This document shows, piece after piece, positions 1 to 12,240 of a stretch of 64,000 nt of DNA. How positions within the stretch are numbered: position 1 is the first letter of the stretch; every line of letters begins with the position of its first letter. The stretch is from the NCBI RefSeq assembly GCF_963259705.1, contig NC_081861.1:108840102-108904101 (forward strand), written 5' to 3'. The notes under the pieces are model-generated. The model ran no database searches and was not told the DNA's origin. It was given only the letters and a program-made list of their open reading frames with translations. The position numbers and the translations under genes were made by a program. The DNA is from Myotis daubentonii (taxonomy: Eukaryota > Chordata > Mammalia > Chiroptera > Vespertilionidae).

Positions 1-558
1 TGGACCCCGGCACTCTCTTTCTGATTCTTTAAGTTGTAGAGTTAGATAATTTATTACCATTTTTTTTCTTGTTTTTTTGAGGTAGGTCTGTAATGCTATC
101 AAGTTCCCTCTCAGGACTGCTTTCATTGTGTCCCATAGGTTTTGGATTGTTGTGTTTTCATTGTCATTCATTTCCAGGATATTTTTGCTTTCTTCTTTGA
201 TCTCTTTGGTAACCCAATAATTGTTTAATAAGATGCTATTCAGCTTCCAATGGTTTCAATTTTTGATTATTTTTATTGTCATCTATTTCTAATATTATGC
301 CATTGTGGTCTGAGTAGATGCTTGATACGATTTCAATCTTCTTGAATTTGGATAGACTTTGCCTGTGACCCAATATGTGATCCATCTTTGAAAATGTCCC
401 ATGTGCATTTGGTGAGAATAAATATTCTGTAGCTTTGGGGTGAAATGATCTGAAGATGTCAATTAAGTCCATCTGATCTAGTAAGTTATTTAGGGTAGCT
501 GTTTCTTTGCTGATTTTTTTTTGTCCAGAGGATTTATTCAGAGATGTGTGTGGGGAAT

Positions 559-572
559 TAAAGTCCCATACT
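559..572. repeat. Target-site duplication (left copy) of the HAL1 insertion
   Basis: TAAAGTCCCATACT here is repeated exactly at 2737-2750. In uninterrupted L1 copies of this window (near 42060 and 24405) the same stretch occurs once, so this is a 14-bp duplication made when the plus-strand element inserted. Confidence 0.92.
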
Positions 573-580
573 GAGAGAAA

Positions 581-593
581 CCAAGATGGCGGC
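581..593 (+). promoter_or_regulatory. YY1-like site at the 5' end of the HAL1 element
   Basis: CCAAGATGGCGGC lies 8 bp inside the element. It matches the AANATGGCGGC YY1 core that positions transcription start in L1 5'UTRs. Its place at the extreme 5' end suggests it belongs to an internal promoter. Confidence 0.7.
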
Positions 594-1506
594 ATAGGTA
601 AACACCGGAGTTTGCTGCCTCTAACAACCACTTCAAAAACACAACTAAAAGATGGAACGGACATCATCCAGAACCACAGGAAGTCTGGTTGTGTGGAAAT
701 TCTACAACTAGAAGGAAAGAGAAAAGCATACCGAGACTCAGAGGAGGCACAGCGCGGAAGTAAAATACTCAGGTGTGGAGGTGTATGCGGAGCAGGCTGG
801 CGACTGAGGGTGCGGTTTTTGTTTTCAATCTAGAGGGAGTCTCAGGCTCTGAGCTCCAGTTCCAGGTGAGTCTCTAGGGACCCAGACATATGGGAGAAGC
901 GGGACTGTCTGGCAGCGGTCGGAACTTGAGGGAAGCTTTCTCTCAAAGGGGCTTGCAGTGATTACCAGGACACTGAGAAGCAGAGCTTCTGAGGGCTGGA
1001 CTGAGAGCAGCCAAAACTGCTAGCCCTGCCCTGTTGATCCCGTGGGACCCGCCCCGCCCAAGCCCTGCAGGGAGGCTTTTGCTGGATAGCCTCAGGCAAA
1101 GGCTAGATTAGCACCTCCCTAGAGACCCAGGAGCCAGGAAACCCAGAGGTCAGAGTGGGACCATCCAGTTTGCAGCTCCATGGAAACATAAAGGACACAC
1201 TCAGGGGGCAGACTCAGTGAGCACCAAAGCCTCATTGAAGCAAGTCTTGTCCCAGAGGAGTGTCTCCAGCACAGAAGTTCTCCCACTGCAGACACAGCTG
1301 ATTCTCACAGCCAATTGGCCTGGAGGCCAATTCCTCCCAGTGATAACTTAAACAATCAAGGCATAACTACAATAAGACTGTGCACAAAGCCCACAAAGGG
1401 GTGCACCAAGAGTGTCTGACTCAGGTAATTGGGGAGGCTGAACCACTGGGCCCTAGAGGACACTCAGCACAAAAAACCACTTTATCAACACAGGGAAGCA
1501 TAAAAA

Positions 1507-2373
1507 ATGCAGAGACAAAGAAAAAGGACACAAATGAAAGAAATGGAGGAAAGCAAACTACTGGATATAGAGTTCAAAAGCACACTTTTAAGGTTTTTCA
1601 AGAATTTTCTAGAAACTGCTGATAAACTTAATGAGATGTACAAGAAATCTAATGAGACCCTAAAGGTTGTGATAAAGGACCAACTAGAAATTAAGCATAC
1701 ACTGACTGAAATAAAGAATATTATACAGACTCCCAACAGCAGACTAGAGGATTGCAAGAATCAAGTTAAAGATTTGAAATATGAAGAAGCAAAAAACACC
1801 CAACCAGAAAAGCAAAATGAAAAAAGAATCCAAAAATATGAAGATAGTGTAAGGAGCCTCTGGGACAACTTCAAGCGTACCAACATCCGAATTATGGGGG
1901 TGCCAGAAGAAGAGAGAGAGCAAGATATTGAAAACCTATTTGAAGAAATAATGACAGAAAACTTCCCCTACCTGATGAAAGAAATAGACTTACAAGTCCA
2001 GGAAGCGTAGAGAACCCCAAACAAAAGGAATCCAAAGAGGACCACACCAAGACACATCATAATTCAAATGCCAAGAGCAAAAGACAAAGAGAGAATCTTA
2101 AAAGCAGCAAGAGAAAGACAGTCAGTTACCTACAAGGGAGTACCCATACGACTGTCAGCTGATTTCTCAACAGAAACTTTGCTGGCCAGAAGGGAGTGGC
2201 AAGAAATATTCAAAGTGATGAATACCAAGAACCTACAACCAAGGTTACTTTATCCAGCAAAGTTATCATTCAGAATAGAAGGTCAGATAAAGAGCTTCAC
2301 AGATAAGAAAAAGCTAAAGGAATTCATCACCACCAAACCAGTATTATATGAAATGCTGAAAGGTATCCTTTAA
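1507..2373 (+). pseudogene. L1-type ORF1p of the HAL1 element, one nonsense codon
   Basis: L1 ORF1p is an RNA-binding, trimeric nucleic-acid chaperone. The frame is open from ATG 1507 to the stop at 2371-2373 except for one TAG at 2008-2010, giving pieces of 167 and 101 residues in the same frame (the second is called from an internal ATG at 2068). Visible order: charged N-terminus; a heptad-rich coiled coil (roughly residues 20-105); the RRM-type segment starting NIRIMGVPEEEREQDIENLF (about residues 127-146); and the C-terminal domain with TYKGVPIRLSADFSTETLLA and LYPAKLSFRIEGQIKSF. The TAG fits a CAG to TAG change, so only one substitution visibly breaks it. The copy therefore looks fairly young. 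Confidence 0.88.
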
Positions 2374-2693
2374 GAAGAGGAAGAAGAAGAAAGAGGTAAA
2401 GATACAAATTATGAACAATAAATACACATCTATCAACAAGTTAATCTGAAAATCAAGTGAATAATCGGATGAACAGAATGAACTGGTGATTATAATAGAA
2501 TCAGGGGCATAGAAAGGGAGTGGACTGGCTATTCCTGGGGGGAAAAGGGGTGAGGGGGATGCGGGAAGAGACTGGACAGAAATCGTGCACCTATGGAGGA
2601 GGACAGTGGGAGTGAGGGAGGAGGGTGGGGTGGGAACTGGGTGGAGGGGAGTTATGGGGGGAAAAAAAGAGGAACAAATGTAATAATCTGAAC

Positions 2694-2736
2694 AATAAAG
2701 ATTTAATTAATAAAATAAAATAAAATAAAATAAAAA
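2694..2736 (+). terminator. Polyadenylation signal and A-rich tail of the HAL1 element
   Basis: AATAAA at 2694-2699 is followed by an A-rich tail with repeated AAAAT units up to the target duplication. This is the 3' end expected of an L1-machinery retroposon. Confidence 0.8.
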
Positions 2737-3199
2737 TAAAGTCCCATACTATGATCATATTATTTTCAATCTCTCCCTTGATATCTTCCAGAAGCTTTTT
2801 TTATGTATTTGGGTGCCACTGATTTGGGTGTGTATATATTTACCAGAGTTTTATCATCTTGTTGTATCTATCTCTTTAGTATTATGAAGAGGCCTTCCTT
2901 ATCCCTTCTTATGGCCTCACTCTGAGGTCTATTTTGTCAGATATAATTATTGCTACCCCAGCTTTTTTTTTTCATTTCCATTTGCCTGGAAGATACTTTT
3001 CCATCCCTTCACTTTCTGTCTGTGAGTCTCTTGTTCTGCGGTGGGTCTCTTGTAGACAAAAAATATTTGGGTCATGTTTTTTTATCCATTCAGCCACTTG
3101 ATGTCCTTTGATTAAAGCATTTAGCCCATTTACATTTAGTTATTATTGATAGGTACTTGTTTGTAGCCATTTTTTTTGCCTGTGTTTCTTCTTCCCCCT

Positions 3200-4050
3200 T
3201 TATTTTTCTTCTTTTTTAATAACAGTCCCTTTAGCATTTCTTGCATTGATGGTTTGATAGTGACAAATTCCCTTATCCTTTTTTTGTCTGTGAAGCTCCT
3301 GATTTCCCCTTCAATATTGAATGATAGCCTTGCTGGATAGAGTATTTTTGGACTCAGTCCCCTGCCCTGCATCACTTTGTATACTTCATTTCATTGCTTT
3401 CTGCCCTGATGTGTTTATATTGAGAAATCATTTGATTGTCTAATGGGAGATCCCCTTGTACATAACTTTCTGTCTCTCTCTTGCAGCCTTTAAGATTCTC
3501 TCTTTGTTTTTAATGCTTGAAATTGTAATTATGATGTTTCTTGGTGTGGGTCTTTTTGGATTTATCTTGTTTGGGACTCCCTGTGCTTGTGTGACATTTT
3601 CTTTCCCAGATCAGGGAAGTTTTCTGGTATTATGTCTTCAAATAGGTTTTCCAACCCTTGTTCCTCTTCTTGTCATTCTGGCACCCCATTATACCTATGT
3701 TGCTTCATTTTATGTTGTCCCAAAGCTCCCTCAGGCTCTCCTGTTTTTTTTTATTTTTTTTCTCCAATTGCAGGTCAGATTGTGTGTGTTTTGCTTCCCT
3801 GTCTTCTAATTTGCTAATTAGGCCTTCTACTTTTAGTCTACTGTTGAAAGCTTCCATAGTGTTTTTTATTGTAGCTATATCACTTTTTATTTCTTCTTGA
3901 TTCTTACATAGGTTGTTGATTTTCTCATCCATCCAGTTTATGAACTGTATGACCCTTATTCTGAATTATTTTTCTGACATATTGCATGCCTTTGTTTCAT
4001 TTAGTTTCTTTTCTGGGGATTCATCCTTTTCTTTTTTGGGGGGTTGTTTT
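3200..4050 (-). pseudogene. L1-A ORF1p remnant
   Basis: Minus-strand ORF1p pieces. 3375-3210 gives the end of the C-terminal domain (ILYPARLSFNIEGEIRSFTD, then MLKGLL). 3932-3705 gives part of the N-terminal coiled coil (INNLCKNQEEIKSDIATIKN). The middle is out of frame. The order matches the HAL1 ORF1 nearby, but the residues differ enough to place it in another subfamily. Confidence 0.8.
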
Positions 4051-4059
4051 TATGTCTCC

Positions 4060-4912
4060 CCATTTTTGCTCTCACTGAAGTGTCTAGGTTTTGAATTGTG
4101 CAGGGCCTGTGGCTGCAGTGGAGGGCCTGGTGGCGGGTAAAATGGTCGTGGGTGGCAGCTGTTCCTCTTGTGTTCACAGGGTGGTGACTGCTCCTTGAGG
4201 GTCGCAGGTGGTGGCTGCTCCTCCAGTTTTTGCGGGTGACAGCTGCTTCTCAGGTGTTCGTGGGGCAGCTGCTCCCCACATGGTTGCTGGTATTGGCTGT
4301 ACCCTGGAGGCCGGTGACAGGTAGCTGCTGCTCGTTCTCAGTGAGGTCACAGGCGGCGGCTGCTTGTTCCCCTGGCTGCTTGCTCCTCATGTAGTCCTGG
4401 GTGGTGGCTGCTTGCTCCACAGGCATTCGCAGGTGGCAGCTTTTCACGTGACTGCTGGTGTTGTCATGGTGCCCAGGACTAAAGCATCTGGCTGGTGTGA
4501 GGGGAGCTCACTCCAGAACTCATAGTAGCCCTCAGCCAGGGAGGCTTGAGTCTGGGTGTTCGTGACTTCACACCTGAGGCAGCAGTTCCCTGGCCGGTGT
4601 GGCTGTAGGGTCCTTGGTGGTGTCTGAGGGGCCCCTGGGTTGAGGTGAGGCTGGGTTTCCAGTCACCAGAACTCTATCCTTCAAGGTGGGGCAGGCTCTG
4701 TGGGAGAGTTAGTGCTCCAGGAGAGATTACTGCAGTAGCAGAGGCTTCCTGGCTAGGTGAGCCCAATCCACCAGCCCCAGAAGGTCCTGTGAGATCTGGC
4801 TGTCCCTCACTCAGACACACACACACACACCATGCATCCACACACTCCCCTTTTGCTCCCTCATTCACTCATACTCTCTCCTTCACTGCAATATTCCTGG
4901 CCACCATCTTCA
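4060..4912 (-). promoter_or_regulatory. L1-A 5'UTR, GC-rich
   Basis: A GC-rich minus-strand leader with repeats of the type GTGGCTGCTCCTC / GGCAGCTG (4150-4445) and a short (CA)n at 4817-4834. The same leader recurs in L1-C at about 43430-43937 plus 46370-46562, which supports the 5'UTR call. The promoter role is inferred from the family. Confidence 0.65.
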
Positions 4913-4953
4913 TAGTTTATCACACATAAAACTAATTTAAAAAAGAAATACTA

Positions 4954-5183
4954 CCTTCAAACCTCAGAGGGAAGGCAGGGGATGGTAGGCTAGGGGGTGG
5001 AGAGGTAAGAGATCAAGCAAAGGACTTCTATGCATATAAGCATAACCAATGGATACAGACAATGCGCGTTGGGTGGTGTACACTGGGAATAGAGAGTGGG
5101 TGCAGGCTGGGAGATGACAATGGGGTTAAAAGGGTACATATGTAATACTTTCAACAATAAAGAATTAAAAAATAAAAAGAAGT
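4954..5183 (+). mobile_element. L1 3'-end fragment, plus strand
   Basis: A 230-bp 5'-truncated L1 with a purine-rich 3'UTR, AATAAA at about 5156 and an A-rich tail. AAGAAATACTA at 4943-4953 is repeated at 5184-5194, an 11-bp target duplication. The 3'UTR is the reverse complement of those seen at 13525, 35880 and 54468. Confidence 0.88.
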
Positions 5184-5194
5184 AAGAAATACTA

Positions 5195-6909
5195 GTGTTT
5201 AGAAAAATTATCAAAGACTATATTAATAACATTATAGAAGAAATCAGGTAGATGGAGAAGGAAATATCATATAGAAAGCAAAAGAAACAAAATGGTTAGA
5301 AATTTTAATCAGAGTGAATATAGGCAATAAATATAATGTTATGAAAACTTTCAAGTTACATATCCATAGGTGGATAGATCCAAAGTTTTTCCAACTGTGA
5401 TTCTTAAAATTCCAAGATCATATAGAGTTGCCTCAGGGCCATTAAGCAGGGTAGGATCTGGTGTTTTTAAAGGGGCATCGATTAGAGCAGTTCTACTAGA
5501 TGTTGGACTTCCAGGTAGATTGTTTATAAAAAAGACATAATGGTGTATTTTCTCAAATTCTCTCTGCCTGCCCCTGTCTTCCACTCTTGCTCTGGATGAT
5601 TGCTCAAGTTTTCACAGTTAGTATGAGAAGCTATGAACATCATGCTATATATTACAGCTAGGATAGGTTGTATATAAAAATCGAAGAAGAATATATAATT
5701 CATTGTACCTCAAAAACATTTAAATCTTAAAAGTCACCTGATTTAAATTTTGCTAATTTTATAGAAAAAAAGGTTATTAATATTTATTTCATTATATTGT
5801 ATTATCTTTAGCAATTATTATACAAATGGTTTCCTTAAAATAGCTGTTAAATTACCTATTAATTCCCTCTCAATTGTTGAAAATATTTATCCATTTGCTG
5901 ATTTTCTAAAATCAGTCATCAACGACAAGTTTTCTTGCCATTCATGAGGATTAGTGAAATTCTACTGCATTGGTTAACTTTAAAATAATGGTTCTCAGCA
6001 CTATCATATTTATTGCATGGCTAATGTTTTCTGATTATTCTTGTATTACAGTTTGATGGCTGATAGTAAAACTGGAGTGTATAATTACCTGAATTCTAAA
6101 TAAGAATAAAGTACATTTCTGTGACTTATAAGCTACAGTTTACTTGGGAAACTAAAGTTTGTAAAGGCCTCTACCATCTCTCCCCTTTTATTCCTTTTGT
6201 GATTTTCCATTAGGATCTACACATTATATAAATTCAGAGATTTGAATAAGGACAATTATTTTAATATTATTTGTAGTCCATGTAATATGATTTAAAATTC
6301 CATTTTATATAAATATGTGCTTGAAGGGAAATCATTCCGTAGTACCACAAAGCCTCAATCCTTATCCCTGGATTGTAGTTACTGAAAATATGATACTTAA
6401 TATCAGTTTTCTAATGAAACATCTGTATAAAATCAGAATGTGAGATGATGTATTTAAAATGTATGCTCTGGGTTTATGCATTATTTTTCAGGGAGGACAC
6501 TTCATGTAAATTCTCCTGGTAACAATTGCCACAAAGAGAGTTTATGATCCCTAGGGAACTTTCTATAAAATCGTTTGTTATATTATGTTGTTTAGGGAAA
6601 AGAGATTATAACCAAACTACTTAAAAAAATATTTGTTAAGTTGTAACATGAATAGTGGAAATGACTATTTTCACACAACATTAAATCTTATATAATGGAA
6701 TTTGTGGACCAAGTAAAGTTATAGACTATCATTAAATTAAAATAAAAAGTTAAATGAGAGTATAGCATTGTACCTAGTTGTAGTTATTGTTTCATGGGGA
6801 AAACTGAATTTATGATCACTGCTATTCAATGGTTGGTGTATTTATATTCATATTTTAATATAAATAGCAAACTGGAGCAATACTAAGATGCATAAAGTCA
6901 GGTGTATTT
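5195..6909. other. Unique AT-rich sequence, no feature recognised
   Basis: I see no exon, RNA gene or repeat here. The 77-codon minus-strand frame at 5351-5584 has no recognisable domain or splice context and I treat it as chance. Confidence 0.6.
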
Positions 6910-7292
6910 ATCTACCTAGGCTACCATAATAAAATACCACACACTGTGTAGCATCAACAGAAATTACTTTTCTCACAATTCTGAAGGCTGGACGTCCAAG
7001 ATCAAGGTGTTGGGAAGTTTTTTTAAGACCTCTTTCCTTGGCTTGCAGATGTTTACTTTCTTTCAGTGTCCTCTCATGGCCTTTCTTCTTTGTATATGTA
7101 CTAGTAAAAAGAGAGACCTCTGGCATTTCGTTATCTTTTTATATTTACACAAGTTATATTGGATTAGACTCTCTCCTTTATGATTTCATTTAACTTTAAT
7201 TACATGTTTAAAGGCTCTATCTACAAATATAATTACATTGGGGGTTAGAGCTTCAATATATGAATTTTAAGGGCCACATTTAGTTCATAACA
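6910..7292 (-). mobile_element. MLT1-type LTR (ERVL-MaLR), solo
   Basis: On the minus strand the sequence starts TGTTATGAACTAAATGTGGCCC, continues with the CAATGTAATTATATTTG block, and ends with the ATTCTGAAGGCTGGACGTCC block (as read on the plus strand) and a degraded terminus near 6910. This order is characteristic of MLT1 LTRs of mammalian MaLR retrotransposons. No internal region is attached, so it is a solo LTR. It is old and shared by most placental mammals. Confidence 0.85.
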
Positions 7293-9291
7293 TCAGGTAA
7301 ACTCCTCTTCCTATTTAAGACAGAATTTGCTGTACATGAAAATTATGCATTAAATTGCATTAAAATATGAGAGAAATCTCAATAAATTACTTCATATCAT
7401 AACAAGCTGGAGTAATGGGGTTATTCTTTGTGTTATGAAGCATAAAAGTAAGGATCTGCACATATATTGAGAATATAATACTGGAAGTCCAGGATGGGCA
7501 AGATCTCCTGTACCAACAGCAAATGAATAAATCACCTAAGAGCCAATGGTACAAGAAGGGACTCAAGGTTGATATAAGTTAGCAATGAGTAGATTCCTTT
7601 GGGAATTGGTTATAAAATAACCATATTGACACTAGATGTTGAAGAGAATTCTGGGGCATGGGGTCCATTATTGGGTGGGAGGGTTTAGGCAGTCAAGGAT
7701 AAGAGAAAGACACTGGAACTGGTACTGGGAGGGAAACACTGACAGTAAAATGGTAGTTGAATATTCTCAAAAGGCTGACTTAATTTCACAAGTTTACACA
7801 AGATTGCTAAAAGGAAGTCTAATGAAGAGAATGCAGCATTATGAATGGGACACAAGCAAACTACTTAACCAAGAGAGATGAATCAAGGAAAATGGCTATG
7901 AACCAGGAGAGCTTTGGAAAGGAGAGAAAAATCTGAGAATATGACATGAAAGACAGGAGGGAAATTATATGGGTCCTGTATGAAAGTAGTCCAATTAATA
8001 AGGGCCAAAGTTGTAAATGACAAACAGGAGAAGAAAATGCATCAGAATGCACAATAAAAAAGTGATATGAGTGGGAGCAGGGAGAAAAGTTTAATGTCTA
8101 GAAAAGAGGTTACAAACTTTGTGTTATGATGCAATGTGAACTTGCCACAAAAACACCAACAAAATACCTACAGCTCCTGCATATAAAGTAGGGGATATTC
8201 CCAAAGACAGCATGTTATTAAATCGTCACAGTGTAACTCTGGATGAAATAGTAATTCATTGCTTTGTAAACAATAAGAATTCAATGAGACCTAACTGACA
8301 TTCAGTCATAGGCTTTGCACTATAGCCATTTATCCTGTCCATAATAAGAAATTGAACTATAATCACATTGTTGAGCTTCATATTTTATCATATACAATGT
8401 AATGCCCTTATTAGAAATCTTAGCTTCCCTTTATATCATCCCTCAATGATAGATTTTCTTTTTTTTACCTCTAAATTTTGGTTTCTGTTAATACCTTTTA
8501 AAATTTTAGCCTGATACCCTTTTTGTTAAATCTCCTACATTATCTAATGTTCCAACTTCTCCCCCCCCCCTTGAGCTCAGCTATACCCTACATTTTGATT
8601 CCTATAATTAACCTTACATAATTATGTATATTATGTAAATAAAATGTATATTTTTTATGTATGTAAAGTAAAGGACATCTTTTTCTTCTTTCCATCATTT
8701 GTTTGGTGCCAGATAAAACAAAAAACTTTCTTATACCAGAAAATAGAATTGTGAGATGTCTTTATAATGACGACCTTACTATCAGCTCATGGATCATCCT
8801 GACAGCTTCTGTTTCTGTAAGAAGGCCCAAGCAGAAAGGGACATCACAGTTTGTCTCCCTGCCAAAGGGAAAGATAGACCTGAGCTTTAAGGAGAAATAG
8901 CCTTTTGCTGTTCATTTGACTGTTAGTGTTGTAGTTATTTATCTTTCACTGTGCACACATTCTAAAGCATTGAATGCTGGACTAATGTTCCCATTTCCAG
9001 ATGCTAACTATCTCTTGAGAAGTAGGTCCTTGGTGTATCACTGTGTGGCTTGTGTGTGTTAATGACATGGAAAGGTGTTTCTTCATTTATCAAAGAGGGT
9101 TCTCTTTGTAATTCTAGTTTCATAGCTTTCTCCATCAGTCTTTTCTCTGTTTGGAATATTGTGTCTGTTTTGTCATGGGGTTATTGATCTGGTCTTTGCC
9201 CTTTCCCGGAGGAAGGAAAGCTGTCATTTAGAAATAATGTAAGTTTATGGTGTTTTTTTTTTACCCCCACTTGGGAATTGAAAATGACAGA

Positions 9292-9292
<1 letters not shown>
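7293..9292. other. Unique AT-rich sequence, no feature recognised
   Basis: No repeat family or coding region is recognised. A C10 run lies near 8566-8576. The short frames at 7636-7881 and 8703-8900 show no known motif. Confidence 0.55.

Positions 9293-9352
<60 letters not shown>
9293..9352. repeat. (TA)n microsatellite, 60 bp
   Basis: About 30 uninterrupted TA units in unique DNA. No transposon flanks it visibly. It is likely to vary in length between individuals. Confidence 0.97.
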
Positions 9353-9356
<4 letters not shown>

Positions 9357-11181
9357 GAGTGCACTTCTATTATGTTATTTAAGAACATGTACATTTTTGT
9401 GAAATTTTGTTCATTTATTTTTTAAAAAGCAAAAATATTGAGAAGTATCATGGAATTTATTTGATTCTTGTACCTGTATTTGCTGGTGTGATCACTATCT
9501 CTCATCTGAGAAATATACTCCACACATATCTGATGCTTAACACTTCTGCATTCGCATTCTGTAACCTAATCACAAACCAGCACCTTCCACACTAATTTGT
9601 ACAAATACTAATAGATGACCCAAAATTACCCAGAAATTTCTGAATGAGGTTCATAATCATACTTATTTTTCTATTTGAAATGGTTGTTAATAACTTAAAA
9701 AGTGAGGTGGCTCATGACAAGTATTTTTAAATTAGGGTTTTTCTTCCTACGTTAAGTAATGAAAGATTTATAAGAGGACACAATTTTCTCAAATGCTGAG
9801 AACAACTGGATTTCGATTAGTTCTGCATTCTGGTAATCATACTCTTGAGATGATTTAATATGCAACCACTTTTTTAGTTTAAAAATAGAAAAATGCAGTC
9901 TTCAATAAAACCTAAAGAGTCCCCCTGTTATTGGCATAAAAAATAAGGTGCTTTACTAAAAAAATCTGCTTTGTTGTTTTTAATGCTTTGTTGTTTTTAA
10001 CCCCTACTCCATCGCCTCCTCCCCACCTTATATTTGGAGAGTCAGTTCCTGCATGTGGTACCTAGCCTTCAGTGAGGTTCTAAATGATGGGCTAGAGATA
10101 ACAGTACTGACGGGGAATGGAGATACTTTTTGTTAACAAAGTCAGAGATAACCTGCTTGTCATTTCATGGTGAGCTCCAGCCTTAATGTTTCTCTAATAA
10201 AATTATGATTTTCACATGCACTCTTAAAAAATCCATGGATACTCCAAAATAAAAGCTAAGTTGTATTTCCAAATATGTATGCTGATCACCTGCATTCAGA
10301 AGTGTAGTGAATTTAGATATAGATATATCATTCCGGATTTAAGTGCCAACAAATAATTTTATTGCAATTTTGTTTCATTTCAATATTGAAAATAATAATT
10401 CTCCCTTATTGCCATATTAGGAGACTAGTGTTCTTAAAATCTTTTTTTGAACTAGCTTATTTTCATGATTGGTGACTTGGGGTGATTTTATTTCTGATAC
10501 GTACACGGAGTTACCTAGTTTTAAAATTTACCAAATATGTTTTTCCCCTGTTATTTCTTTTGTGCATAAATAGAGTCTTAATTTACAAAATGTGATACAA
10601 AATTCTTCTCAGTGGCTATTATTTTGAAGTTTCTGAATCTGAACTTGGTCTATCCTTTGCCTCACAAGGTTTGTCCTTTGAAAAAACAAGTCTGGAGCTG
10701 TAAAGTGGCTTATTTGTCCCAAAACTTATGAAAAGGAAGGGGGAGGGAGTGTTGGGCCTATCTTGATAGCAAAAATCAGCCTTTGTAAGGTTTCATTCCA
10801 GGCTAATGGCTGGTGAAATTGTTCTGGGTAGTTAAAATGAAATGAAATGAATTAAAGAACATGAAGGAAAGCAAGCAGAATGGTTTATTGCTTTTCTTTG
10901 AAGGCACAATAGCTATGCTCTGTCCCTTTTTGTTACTCATATCTATGTGGAGGATATTTAAAGCCAGGGTTTTGAATATCATGATGGGTAAATGAGAGCT
11001 ATAAATCTAGAACTATGGTGCAAAATTCTACAACTAGTGGGTACTAAAACAGGATGCCAAAGACTCCAGTCCTCAGATTGTTTTTAACTGATGAGTATTC
11101 ATAGTTGAAGAAAGGAGCCAGCATAATTCTTCCCTCTCTCTAAGAAACATATACTAGAAGTGAAGAACTAATGCCTGGCTT
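9353..11181. other. Unique sequence, no feature recognised
   Basis: AT-rich DNA without a recognisable exon or repeat. Confidence 0.55.
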
Positions 11182-11198
11182 AAAAAATACACACATTG

Positions 11199-11413
11199 CC
11201 GAGACCGGTTTGGCTCAGTGGATAGAGCGTCGGCCTGCGGACTGAGGGGTCCTGGGTTCGATTCCAGTCAAGGGCATGTACCTGGGTTGCGGGCACATCC
11301 CCAGTGGGAGATGTGCAGGAGGCAGCTGATCGATGTTTCTCTCCCATCGATGTTTCTGACTGTCTATCTCTCTCCCTTCCTCTCTGTAAAAAAATCAATA
11401 AAATATATTTAAA
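11199..11413 (+). mobile_element. Ves SINE (tRNA-derived), nearly intact
   Basis: A 215-bp SINE with a tRNA-like head: an A-box region around TGGCTCAGTGG (about 11210-11220) and a B box GGTTCGATTCC at 11255-11265. A body with GGAGGCAGCTGATCGATG and a tail with ATCAATAAAATAT plus A-run follow. AAAAAATACACACATTG at 11182-11198 is repeated at 11414-11430, an exact 17-bp target duplication. Such elements are transcribed by RNA polymerase III and moved by L1. The perfect duplication and conserved boxes suggest a recent insertion. Confidence 0.95.
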
Positions 11414-11430
11414 AAAAAATACACACATTG

Positions 11431-12240
11431 AATATGGACACAAGAAGACAAAGCCTTGGCAAAGTCAGAACTGGTATTTCTTTCAGAACTGTTCAAAAAT
11501 TTTCCTGGAATTTTTTAAAGATGAAGGTAGTTTTGAATGTATAAAACAATCAATGATATATTATTTATAATTCAATTAAGAATTAATCAGTTAGGTGACT
11601 TGGATCTATCAATGAGCAAAAATTGGGCTTTTAAATGCCTGGTAACTTGCTGCTATCAATACAAAAGTTTCATGAATTGGTATAATGCAGCTTAAAAAGC
11701 ATTTGCTTTTATGGTGTTGTTACACAGCTGAGAAAATAAAGTGTCATATCAGGTTGGGGTCATATTTATCTAAGAAAAATGAACAGGAGGATTTCTTTTG
11801 TCAACACAGGAGATGAGCTGTATGATAAGGGAAATTATATTCTCTGATCTACCCGTCTCTTAGGGAAGTGACTAGAGATTAAAGTCTCAGTCTGGAGTTG
11901 CATTACTTTTATACATTTTTCATGTAAGGCAATTTTTGTAAGGGAAAAATGCGGGTAAAAATGTCCAAATTTATTTACAAAATCAAGTCCATTTGGGATT
12001 CTCATTGTTCTTTCTTTCTTTGGTGTTATGACAAAGGAACTTAGAAGAAATGAAAATTCAAGTATTCTGAGTCAAGAAGTTGTATGCATATTATGTGTTT
12101 CTAACATGTCTATAGTCATCACAAGTTCAATGTGAAAAAATAGCTTACTTATATTCACTTAAAAATAATGGAATATATACATTAGTGATAATAGGAAATT
12201 GCCATTGGAAAATTATACTAATCTTTCATTAAAATATACC
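11431..12240. other. Unique sequence, no feature recognised
   Basis: AT-rich, with no recognisable feature. Confidence 0.55.

Larger units (their letters stand above)
573..2736 (+). mobile_element. HAL1-type (half-L1) retrotransposon: 5'UTR + ORF1 + 3'UTR, no ORF2
   Basis: A complete 2.16-kb insertion bounded by 14-bp target duplications and ending in an (AAAAT)n tail. It starts with an L1-like 5' end (CCAAGATGGCGGC at 581-593), has about 0.93 kb of leader, an L1 ORF1 gene at 1507-2373, and then passes directly into a purine-rich 3'UTR with AATAAA at 2694-2699. No endonuclease or reverse transcriptase lies between. That is the architecture known for half-L1 (HAL1) elements, which need ORF2p from full L1. 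An internally deleted L1 could look the same. Intact flanks and tail show it moved as this unit. Confidence 0.85.
1..3170 (-). pseudogene. L1-A ORF2p fragment (endonuclease domain), split
   Basis: This is the N-terminal part of L1 ORF2p, the endonuclease/reverse transcriptase protein. On the minus strand, 558-236 reads the C-terminal half of the APE-like endonuclease, with the motif SDHNGIILEI holding the conserved SDH near the domain end, and HGTFSKMDHILGHR before it. The N-terminal half lies at 3170-2751 on the other side of the HAL1 insertion. Stops and frameshifts break the frame. The open frame reaching 667 is a chimera whose first ~30 residues come from antisense of the inserted element, so it is not a real start. 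Confidence 0.85.
1..4912 (-). mobile_element. L1-A: minus-strand LINE-1, 5' half, split by HAL1 insertion
   Basis: The element runs off the left edge inside ORF2. Read on the minus strand it goes 5'UTR (about 4912-4060), ORF1 (about 4050-3200), ORF2 start (ATG at 3170-3168), then endonuclease to position 1. It matches L1-B and L1-C in this window closely over the shared parts. A plus-strand ORF1-only element at 573-2736 interrupts it; the 14 bp at 559-572 recur at 2737-2750, and the L1 sequence continues directly from one flank to the other. The 5' end lies near 4900-4912, where the minus strand begins with an AAGATGGTGG-like start typical of L1. All ORFs are broken. Confidence 0.93.

Noticed and set aside
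11218..11412. tRNA gene suggested by A-box and B-box sequence
   Set aside because: It is the tRNA-like head of a Ves SINE with target duplications and an A-rich tail, not a functional tRNA gene.
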